12,732 bases of DNA from Burkholderiales bacterium. Lineage in GTDB: Bacteria > Pseudomonadota > Gammaproteobacteria > Burkholderiales > JAEUOS01. The stretch spans positions 1 through 12,732 of the forward strand of contig CANGUJ010000069.1 in the NCBI GenBank assembly GCA_947456845.1. The letters run 5' to 3'. Below the pieces are notes generated by a model. The model had not been told where the DNA came from, made no database searches, and saw only the letters and a list, made by a program, of their open reading frames with translations. Both the position numbers and the translations under genes were made by a program. Below are positions 6,908 through 12,732 of the stretch, in pieces (positions within the stretch are counted from its first letter, which is position 1; each line of letters begins with the position of its first letter).

Positions 6908-7060
6908 CGATCAGGACACTTCACCTCGAGGGCAGGCGTGAGCGGGAGCAACTTTGGTTGAAGCCGGCAGCACCATGAGTCGGGCGCCGCGCATCCGGGC
7001 GCCCGGTCATCATGGCTGTTCACCCTGCGTCCCTACGGACCTTCCCCTCATGATGCGGCG

Positions 7061-9532
7061 ATGTTGAAATTGCGCATGCCCCGGTCGCTGGCGAGCCGAC
7101 TGTTCTTCCTGTTCGCTCTCATACAGCTCGGCGTTCTCGCATTGGGGCTGGGCATGTCCGCGCATTACCAGCTCAAGGAGCGCATCGAGGAGACCCGCCG
7201 GACTGCAGAGCTGGTGACCGGGGTGGCGGCGCAGGCCGTGGCGGGTAGCCTGGTCGAGCAGGACGCCGCAGCGATCAGGCCGCTGCTGATACGGGCCGTC
7301 GACAGCGAAGCGCTGCAGCGCGCCTCGTTCGTGGACGCCTCGGGACAACGCATGACCTTCAACGCGACCGGCGAGCTGTTCGTGCCGGCGCCATTATGGG
7401 TGCGGGACTTCGTCGCCTCGAAGCTGCGCGGCATCAACAGGACGGTGCGCGCGAACGGGCGCGATGCCGGGGTGCTGAGCCTCGATTTCGCCGTCGACCG
7501 GATTGCCGCAGGACTATGGGAAGGTGCGCTGCAGGCGCTCCGCCTTGCCCTCGCCGGACTGGCAGCCGGACTGGCGGTGACCCATCTCATGCTGCGGCAT
7601 TGGCTGGGCAGCCTCGCCAATTTCGGCCAGGTAGCATCGCGCATCCGCGCCGGCGTCACCGATGCGACCGCCGAGATCGACAACAAGATGCCGCTGGAAT
7701 TCCGGCTGGCAGCCGAGAAGCTCAACAGCGCCACCGCCAGCCTGCGCGACCAGTTCGGTCAGCGCATCGATGTCCTGATGGATGCCCTGATCCAGCACAA
7801 GGGCGCCATCGACCGATCCGCGATCGTCAGCGAACTGGATGCGGCCGGGACCTTGCTGCATGTCAATGACCTGTATTGCGCGGTGTCCGGGCGGTCGCGC
7901 GACGAAGTGATCGGGCGCCACTGGGCCTTCATGCGGTCCGCCGCGGCGAACCGCAATGACGTCTACGGGGCGCTTGACGCCAGCGTGCGCGCGGCGGATG
8001 TCTGCAACCTTCGTCCGGACGGCAGCCCATTCTGGCTGCGCAGCACGCGGGTGCCGATTTTCGCCGCCGACGGCAAGCTGGAAAAGTACATCTGCATCGA
8101 CTTCGACATCAGTGAACGCAAGGAGTCCGAGGAAAAGATACGTCGCCTCGCGTATTTCGACACTCTCACGACACTGCCGAATCGGCGTCATTTTTTCGAG
8201 CAGGTCGAAACCCACATCGCGCTGTCCGGCGCGCAGGCGGGCGGCTTCGCGATCCTGCATTTCGACCTGTTCAACTTCAAGGACGTCAACGATACCCTGG
8301 GCCATGCCGCCGGTGACGAACTGCTGGTGGAGGTCGGGCGGCGCGTGTCCGCCTGTCTGGGAACGAACGACTTCATCGCCCGTCTGGGCGGGGATGAGTT
8401 CGCCGTTCTGGTGCCGGGCGCGGGCAGTGCCGCGGCGGCCATCGGCTTCACCGAGCGCATTTTTGATGTGCTGGAAGTACCGTTTCGGACCGGCGGCGGC
8501 GAGATGTACCTGTCCTCCAGCATGGGAATTTCGCTTTTTCCCGGCGATGGCGGCGACGTCACCCTGCTGCTCAAGCATGCGGACATGGCCCTCCCCCGCG
8601 CCAAGCTGCGCGGCAAGCGGGCCTGCGTGTTCTTTTCCAACGAACTCGAGCGCAGCAACCGCGAGCGCGCGGAGCTCGAGCGCGAATTGCGTCGGGCGCT
8701 GGAACGTGGCGAACTGAGCCTCGAGTACCAGCCCAAGTACCACCTCGGATTCGACCGCGTGGTGGGCGCGGAAGCGCTTTTGCGCTGGAACCACCCGGTG
8801 CTCGGTCGCGTCCCGCCGGTTCGCTTCATTCCGGTGGCCGAGGAGTCGCAATTGATCATCCCGATCGGCAAGTGGGTGATCGAGGAGGTTTGTCGCCACA
8901 TCCAGCGCTGGGAGAATGCCGGATTGCCGTCGATCCAGGTCGCGCTCAACCTGTCGGCGATACAGTTCCGGTCCGCCCACCTGTTCGAGGATATCGCTAC
9001 CATCCTGGAGCGCGCGGATGTGCTGCCGGGGCAGATCGAGCTGGAGATCACCGAAAGCCTGCTGATGGACGATCCGAACGCCGCGGTGGACCTGCTCGGC
9101 CGCCTGCGCCAGGCCGGCTTCTCCATCGCCATCGACGATTTCGGCACCGGATACTCCTCGCTGTCCTATCTCAAGAAGTTCCCGGTCGGCGTACTGAAGA
9201 TCGACCGCTCGTTCGTCAAGGACCTGTCGGACAACATGGACGACCGGGCCATCGCGGCGGCGGTGGTGAGCATGGCCGGTTCGCTGCTGCTCGATGTCGT
9301 GGCCGAGGGGGTGGAAACCATCGAGCAGGTCGATCTCCTGCGCGACATGGGCTGCGATTACATCCAGGGTTACTACATCAGCAGGCCGCTGCCCCTGGAG
9401 GAGTTCGAGCGTTTCGTGCGCGTCGCGCACGAACTCGGCGTCGAGGTTGCGCGCATTCCCGCGCCGTCGGCGGGCCCCGCCACGGACGCGCCGGCCGGGA
9501 ACGCGACCACGGTCGCGGCAGCGCAGCCTTAA
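7061..9532 (+). CDS. Membrane-anchored PAS-GGDEF-EAL c-di-GMP enzyme
   Basis: An 823-residue inner-membrane signalling protein for making and/or breaking cyclic di-GMP. Order of parts: transmembrane helix about 12-32; periplasmic sensor about 33-155; second helix about 158-178; a short linker; PAS plus PAC about 250-352 (ending CIDFDISERKESEEKIRR); GGDEF domain about 362-525; EAL domain about 545-795; an Ala-rich tail. The cyclase site is canonical, GGDEF at 443-447. The product-inhibition I-site RxxD reads GTND at 434-437, so its arginine is missing. The phosphodiesterase site keeps EALLRWNHP (E571), LNLSAIQF, LEITES, IDDFGTGYSSLSYLKKFP, KIDRSF and VAEGVE, so EAL looks active. Near the end of GGDEF the usual ADxAMYxAK reads ADMALPRAK. 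The start has no clear Shine-Dalgarno; ATG at 7076 is an alternative. Its stop overlaps that of the convergent glycosyltransferase gene. Confidence 0.93.
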   Translation: MLKLRMPRSLASRLFFLFALIQLGVLALGLGMSAHYQLKERIEETRRTAELVTGVAAQAVAGSLVEQDAAAIRPLLIRAVDSEALQRASFVDASGQRMTFNATGELFVPAPLWVRDFVASKLRGINRTVRANGRDAGVLSLDFAVDRIAAGLWEGALQALRLALAGLAAGLAVTHLMLRHWLGSLANFGQVASRIRAGVTDATAEIDNKMPLEFRLAAEKLNSATASLRDQFGQRIDVLMDALIQHKGAIDRSAIVSELDAAGTLLHVNDLYCAVSGRSRDEVIGRHWAFMRSAAANRNDVYGALDASVRAADVCNLRPDGSPFWLRSTRVPIFAADGKLEKYICIDFDISERKESEEKIRRLAYFDTLTTLPNRRHFFEQVETHIALSGAQAGGFAILHFDLFNFKDVNDTLGHAAGDELLVEVGRRVSACLGTNDFIARLGGDEFAVLVPGAGSAAAAIGFTERIFDVLEVPFRTGGGEMYLSSSMGISLFPGDGGDVTLLLKHADMALPRAKLRGKRACVFFSNELERSNRERAELERELRRALERGELSLEYQPKYHLGFDRVVGAEALLRWNHPVLGRVPPVRFIPVAEESQLIIPIGKWVIEEVCRHIQRWENAGLPSIQVALNLSAIQFRSAHLFEDIATILERADVLPGQIELEITESLLMDDPNAAVDLLGRLRQAGFSIAIDDFGTGYSSLSYLKKFPVGVLKIDRSFVKDLSDNMDDRAIAAAVVSMAGSLLLDVVAEGVETIEQVDLLRDMGCDYIQGYYISRPLPLEEFERFVRVAHELGVEVARIPAPSAGPATDAPAGNATTVAAAQP
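9529..9532. other. Shared stop codons of two convergent genes (TTAA)
   Basis: The palindrome TTAA contains the plus-strand stop TAA (9530-9532) and the minus-strand stop TAA (9531-9529). The two genes therefore have no space between them, and any terminator must lie inside the opposing coding sequence. Confidence 0.95.
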
Positions 9533-11415
9533 TCCCGGACCACCTGCTGCTGCGTGCCGCCCTGTTCACACCAGGCGCGCCACATGCCGCGCAGGGCCGT
9601 TTCGAGATCCCGGGTGAACCGGACATGGTCGAGGAGCGCCGACCTGCGCATCGATTCGCGCAGGCCCGCCCGGTAGCGGACGAGCCGCTGCCGGTCGCTG
9701 ACCAGACCGGCGGCGATGTGCACGTACCGGTCTTTGTCCTCGGCGACCAGGTCGCCTTCGCCCAGGCAGCGCAGGAATGCCTCGGTTTGGCGTCCCGCCA
9801 TCTGGGGCTGGGTCAGAGTGACCACCGGCACCCCCATCCATAATGCGTCGAGCGAGGTGAGTCCGCCGCAGAACGGGAACGGGTCGAGCGCGACGTGCAT
9901 GTCGGCGTACTGGTCCAGCGCATCCAAATAGCGTGTCCAGCCGCGCATCTCCACGCGCCGCAAGTCGAATCCCGCCGCCGTCAGGCAGGAGCGCATCCAT
10001 TCGCGGGCCGAAGAATCATCCAGGGCGCCGTACTTGAGCAGCAGGCGCGACCCCGGCACGGCATCGAGCACGCGCGCCCAGAGCCTTAGAACTTCGGCGT
10101 TCAGCTTGGACGGGTTGTTGAACGATCCAAAGGTCGGCGGCATGTCCTCTGCCGGCATGCGGGACTCCGGGCTCCCCTGGGGAGGCGAGAAGCAGAAGCG
10201 CGAGACCGGCAGGCGCCAGACCCGTTCGCTGAAGAGGCCTTCGCAATCGGGCGGCGTCGTGAAGGGATCGCTGATGATGTAATCGATCTCCGGCAGTCCG
10301 GTGGACCCCGGATAGGCGAGCCACGTCACCTGCACCGGCGCGGGCTTGCGGGCGAACACCATGAGCCGATTGCCGCTGGTGTGCCCGGCCAGATCGACCA
10401 GGATGTCGATGCCGTCGGCACGTATCAGGCGCTCGCTCTCGTCGGTCGAGAGGGTATCGATTTCGCGCCACAGGTCGGCATGCGCGCGCAACTCGCGATT
10501 GCGCAGGTCACGGAAAACGGCGGCGTCATAGATGCATATCTCGAACCGTTCGCGATCGTGGCTGACCAGCACGCCCTCCAGCAGGCGCATCGCCACATGG
10601 TCGCGAAAGTCCGGCGAGACATAACCCAGGCGCAGCCTTCGTTCCGGCACGCGCGGGTTGGGCCAGTGCCGGTGGCGGCGCGGATCGGCGAACAGGCGCA
10701 TAAGGTCGTCGCGCCAGCGTGCGTTCGGGAGCGCATCGAAATCGCTCGCGTAGTTGGCTGCGCTGATCGCGGAGGAAACAGCCGGCAGGTGCGCCGGAAA
10801 CAGGCGCGCGACCCTTTCGTAATGAGGCGCCGCGTCGCGAAGGCGCCCCATCGAGTTGAGACAGTTGGCGAGGTTGATGTTGGCATCAAGGTCGTCCGGC
10901 GCGTCGCGCTGCGCCGACTGGAAAAGCGTCAGCGCCTCGCTATGCCGCCGGCGCCGCGACAATGCCTGGCCGAGGATCAGGCGCGCATTGTGCACGGTCG
11001 CCGCAGGCGGATCGGGCAGGGTGAGTGCATGCCGGAGGATGTCGATCACCAGGTCGAAGTCCGCAACCAGCAGGGTGGTTTCCGCGCGGCGAAAGCGCAG
11101 CGAGCCCAGTTCGGTCAGCGCTGAAGGATCGTCCGGTTGCAGGTTCGCACAGTGCTCGCAAGCCTCGATCGCGGCCCCGAGATCATCCAGATCCGCGCGC
11201 GCGCGCGCCAGGTTGAACCAGGAGGCAAAATGCCCGGGTGCGCGGCCGGTCGCCTGTGCGAAAGCCTCGGCGGCATCGGCGATGCGCCCCTGGGCGACCA
11301 GTGCATTGCCGAGGTTGAACCATTGAAGATGCGCCGCCGGATCTGCGGCAAGCGCGCGGCGGATCAGGCCTTCAGCGGCGTGCGCGTCGCCCGTGGCCAG
11401 GCGCGCCACCCCCAT
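9529..11415 (-). CDS. TPR-containing SPINDLY/O-GlcNAc transferase-like glycosyltransferase (GT41)
   Basis: From the first ordinary ATG at 11415 the protein has 628 residues. The first 210 or so are tetratricopeptide repeats (for example AAHLQWFNLGNALVAQGRIA and DLDANINLANCLNSMGRLRD). A GT41 catalytic region follows: LRLGYVSPDFRDHVAMRLL near 262-280 with the histidine at the position of the human OGT active-site His, DILVDLAGHTSGNRL, APVQVTWLAYPGSTGLPEID, TFGSFNNPSKLNAEVLRLWA, and the nucleotide-sugar loop DPFPFCGGLTSLDALWMGVP near 510. Members add a sugar from UDP-GlcNAc or GDP-fucose to Ser/Thr of proteins; bacterial acceptors are mostly unknown, as is the donor here. The frame stays open 55 codons upstream with another clear TPR, and no Shine-Dalgarno precedes the ATG, so the true N-terminus is probably longer. 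It follows suhB on the same strand. Confidence 0.88.
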   Translation of the reverse strand: MGVARLATGDAHAAEGLIRRALAADPAAHLQWFNLGNALVAQGRIADAAEAFAQATGRAPGHFASWFNLARARADLDDLGAAIEACEHCANLQPDDPSALTELGSLRFRRAETTLLVADFDLVIDILRHALTLPDPPAATVHNARLILGQALSRRRRHSEALTLFQSAQRDAPDDLDANINLANCLNSMGRLRDAAPHYERVARLFPAHLPAVSSAISAANYASDFDALPNARWRDDLMRLFADPRRHRHWPNPRVPERRLRLGYVSPDFRDHVAMRLLEGVLVSHDRERFEICIYDAAVFRDLRNRELRAHADLWREIDTLSTDESERLIRADGIDILVDLAGHTSGNRLMVFARKPAPVQVTWLAYPGSTGLPEIDYIISDPFTTPPDCEGLFSERVWRLPVSRFCFSPPQGSPESRMPAEDMPPTFGSFNNPSKLNAEVLRLWARVLDAVPGSRLLLKYGALDDSSAREWMRSCLTAAGFDLRRVEMRGWTRYLDALDQYADMHVALDPFPFCGGLTSLDALWMGVPVVTLTQPQMAGRQTEAFLRCLGEGDLVAEDKDRYVHIAAGLVSDRQRLVRYRAGLRESMRRSALLDHVRFTRDLETALRGMWRAWCEQGGTQQQVVRD

Positions 11416-11580
11416 CAGGTGCAGGGCGCGCGGATGGTTCGCGTCTCTCGCAAGGGCTGCCGCAAACGCATGTTCGGCGCCTGTCAGGTCGCCGCTTTCA
11501 TAGGCGGCGACACCGGCGTCGATGTCGCGGGCGATCGCGGCGGCCTTGGCCGCCGGTCCGATGCCGAAGAACGAACGCAG
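11416..11580 (-). other. In-frame N-terminal extension of the SPINDLY-like gene without a standard start codon
   Basis: Fifty-five sense codons lie between an in-frame TAG (11583-11581) and the ATG at 11415. Their translation, from RSFFGIGPAAKAAAIARDID through AAYESGDLTGAEHAFAAALA to PRALHLMGVA, contains a complete TPR helix pair continuous with the annotated repeats. No ATG, GTG or TTG occurs in this stretch; the first codon after TAG is CTG (11580-11578), 13 nt past the suhB stop. Either CTG is the start, or a start codon was lost by mutation or a sequencing error. Confidence 0.65.
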
Positions 11581-11593
11581 CTACAAGAGCCGG

Positions 11594-12376
11594 TCAGGCG
11601 GAGGCGATCAGCGCCAGCAGCTGGGCGAACACCTTGGGGCTGCCGGCGACGACTCCGCCGCTTTCGAGGAAACTGCCCTCGCCGGAGAAATCGCTCACCA
11701 GCCCGCCCGATTCCTGGATCAGCAGGCTGCCGGCGGCGATATCCCATGGAGACAGGCCCATCTCCCAGAAGCCGTCAAAGCGGCCCGCTGCGACATAGGC
11801 AAGGTCGAGTGCGGCCGCGCCGGGGCGGCGAATCCCGGCGCAGTTGGGCGTGACCTTGCGGAACATTGCGATGTAGCGGTCCAGCAGTTCGAGCTTCGAG
11901 AACGGAAAACCGGTGCCGATCAGGGCGTCGCCGATGCGGTCGCGCTTGGCGACGCGGATGCGCTTGTCGTTGAGGAAGGCGCCCGCGCCGCGGGTCGCGG
12001 TGAACAACTCATTCTTCGCCGGGTCGTACACCACACCCTGCGTCACCACGCCCTTGTGCTTCAGACCGATCGAAACGGCGAACTGCGGCACCCCATGGAT
12101 GAAGTTGGTGGTGCCGTCGAGCGGGTCGATGATCCAGACGAATTCTTCCTGGGCGCCCTTGGTGATGCCGGATTCCTCAGCCAGGATGGCGTGGTTGGGG
12201 TAGGCTTCGCGCAGCACGCCGATGATGGCGGCTTCCGCGGCGCGGTCGACTTCGGTGACGAAATCGTTCTGCCGCTTGGCCTCCACCTTGAGGACATCGA
12301 GGTCGCGGGACGCGCGGTTGATGAGATTGCCGGCCTTGCGGGCGGCTTTCACCGCGGTGTTGAGCATCGGATGCAT
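11594..12376 (-). CDS. suhB: Inositol-1-monophosphatase SuhB
   Basis: A 260-residue Mg-dependent, lithium-sensitive-type phosphatase of the IMPase superfamily. The start MHPMLNTAVKAARKAGNLI matches E. coli SuhB residue for residue over MHPMLN, which supports the ATG at 12376. Metal-binding residues are in place: E67 (AEES), D84 and D87 (WIIDPLDGTTNF), and D212 (SPWDIAAG). It hydrolyses inositol-1-phosphate; in E. coli SuhB also joins the Nus-factor antitermination complex on rRNA operons and helps ribosome assembly, which is likely its main role here too. It lacks the short LSDALKR-type tail of the E. coli protein. No strong Shine-Dalgarno is seen before the ATG (a T-run lies there). It is first in a probable operon with the SPINDLY-like gene and divergent from trmJ, with 64 bp between the starts. 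Confidence 0.95.
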   Translation of the reverse strand: MHPMLNTAVKAARKAGNLINRASRDLDVLKVEAKRQNDFVTEVDRAAEAAIIGVLREAYPNHAILAEESGITKGAQEEFVWIIDPLDGTTNFIHGVPQFAVSIGLKHKGVVTQGVVYDPAKNELFTATRGAGAFLNDKRIRVAKRDRIGDALIGTGFPFSKLELLDRYIAMFRKVTPNCAGIRRPGAAALDLAYVAAGRFDGFWEMGLSPWDIAAGSLLIQESGGLVSDFSGEGSFLESGGVVAGSPKVFAQLLALIASA

Positions 12377-12427
12377 GAAAAATGGCGGGCGGCGCGAGCG
12401 GCCTTGAGGTTGACTGCTGAACTCTAG

Positions 12428-12433
12428 ATTTTA
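12428..12433 (-). promoter_or_regulatory. Possible -10 box for suhB
   Basis: TAAAAT on the minus strand would place a start near 12421 and a leader of about 45 nt before the suhB ATG. No convincing -35 is found upstream. On the plus strand a TTGACT at 12410-12415 could serve trmJ, but the matching -10 (TATCCG, 16 nt later) is poor and would put the start at the trmJ GTG. Confidence 0.25.
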
Positions 12434-12440
12434 TCCGACC

Positions 12441-12732
12441 GTGACCCCCCCAGCCGATTTGCTAGCGAACGTTCGCGTGGTGCTGGTCGAAACCAGCCAC
12501 CCCGGCAACATCGGCGCCGCCGCGCGTGCGATGAAAACCATGGGCCTGGCGCAGATGTTCCTGGTCGCGCCGCGCTGTTGGCCGCAGGATGCGGCCGCAC
12601 GCGCCATGGCAAGCGGGGCCGACGATGTCATCGCCGCGGCCCGCATCGTCGATACGCTCGACGAGGCGCTCGGTGATTGCGTGCGGGTCGCGGCGTCGAC
12701 CGCGCGCAGCCGCGAGTTGGGGCCGCCCTCGC
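12441..12732 (+). CDS. trmJ: tRNA (cytidine/uridine-2'-O-)-methyltransferase TrmJ, N-terminal part
   Basis: The visible 97 codons (GTG start, VTPPADLLANVRVVLVETSH) match the N-terminus of the SPOUT-class methyltransferase TrmJ. This enzyme methylates the 2'-hydroxyl of nucleotide 32 in the anticodon loop of several tRNAs, using S-adenosylmethionine. Diagnostic stretches are VVLVETSHPGNIGAAARAMK, with the Asn-Ile-Gly and following Arg of SPOUT motif 1, then TMGLAQMFLVAPRCWP, ARAMASGADDVI and VAASTARSRELGPP. GTG at 12441 is the only sensible start before the conserved strand; no Shine-Dalgarno is visible, so a very short leader is possible. The gene leaves the window on the right, where the knot and cofactor site would follow. 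In many betaproteobacteria suhB and trmJ are divergent neighbours, as here. Confidence 0.92.
   Translation, partial: MTPPADLLANVRVVLVETSHPGNIGAAARAMKTMGLAQMFLVAPRCWPQDAAARAMASGADDVIAAARIVDTLDEALGDCVRVAASTARSRELGPPS

Larger units (their letters stand above)
6749..7060. other. Intergenic region between divergent mutS and the GGDEF-EAL gene
   Basis: This 312-bp gap must hold the promoters of two divergent genes. I see a TAGAAT hexamer on the minus strand at 6751-6756, close before mutS, and a TATGAT on the plus strand at 6857-6862; neither has a good -35. Two inverted repeats are present (listed separately). A 13-codon open frame with its own ATG at 7012 ends in TGA at 7051-7053, just before the GGDEF-EAL gene; I cannot show it is translated. 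No RNA gene or riboswitch is recognisable. Confidence 0.5.

Noticed and set aside
7012..7053. Thirteen-codon open frame (ATG 7012 to TGA 7051) as a regulatory leader peptide
   Set aside because: No Shine-Dalgarno, no run of regulatory codons and no attenuator hairpin follows; short open frames like this are expected by chance.
6749..7060. c-di-GMP riboswitch upstream of the GGDEF-EAL gene
   Set aside because: I could not find the conserved GEMM core or its paired helices; only simple inverted repeats are present.
7514..9430. Long minus-strand open frame opposite the GGDEF-EAL gene (638 codons)
   Set aside because: Antisense shadow. The plus strand shows all GGDEF and EAL motifs in order, and the minus translation shows no recognisable family.

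Overview
The window is a GC-rich stretch of chromosome from a proteobacterium, most likely a betaproteobacterium (Rhodocyclales-like). This rests on the housekeeping gene set, the protein similarity I recognise (MutS, SuhB, SlyD, RoxA, TrmJ) and the tight, often overlapping gene packing. I see no insertion sequence, phage gene, CRISPR array, tRNA or rRNA. It reads as core genome with an accessory flavour only around the c-di-GMP enzyme and the SPINDLY-type glycosyltransferase.

Layout. Positions 1-2028 hold a minus-strand operon, read right to left: a RoxA-type ribosomal-oxygenase (JmjC/cupin), a small DUF7931-like protein overlapping it by 4 bp (ATGA), and a DsbA-fold 2-hydroxychromene-2-carboxylate isomerase-like protein that runs off the left edge. 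Divergent from it, from an overlapping promoter region near 2010-2040, is a plus-strand pair (2147-3130): a BCP/PrxQ-fold protein whose peroxidatic cysteine motif is gone, and the FKBP-type prolyl isomerase SlyD with a shortened metal-binding tail. Convergent to this pair is a minus-strand pair (3138-6742): mutS, followed by an exported metallophosphoesterase whose GTG start overlaps the mutS stop (GTGA).

A gap of about 310 bp with two inverted repeats separates mutS from a plus-strand membrane-anchored PAS-GGDEF-EAL protein (7061-9532). Its stop codon overlaps, in the palindrome TTAA, the stop of a convergent TPR/O-GlcNAc-transferase-like (SPINDLY family) gene. That gene's reading frame continues 55 codons upstream of its first ordinary start codon, up to just behind suhB (11594-12376, minus). 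Divergent from suhB, trmJ begins at 12441 and leaves the window on the right.

Themes. Several genes touch protein or RNA quality and modification (RoxA on ribosomal protein L16, SlyD folding, TrmJ on tRNA position 32, SuhB in ribosome maturation, SPINDLY glycosylation). The observations most worth checking are the peroxiredoxin-fold protein that has lost all three residues of its PxxxTxxC motif, and the missing conventional start of the glycosyltransferase. I found no convincing wholly new system.
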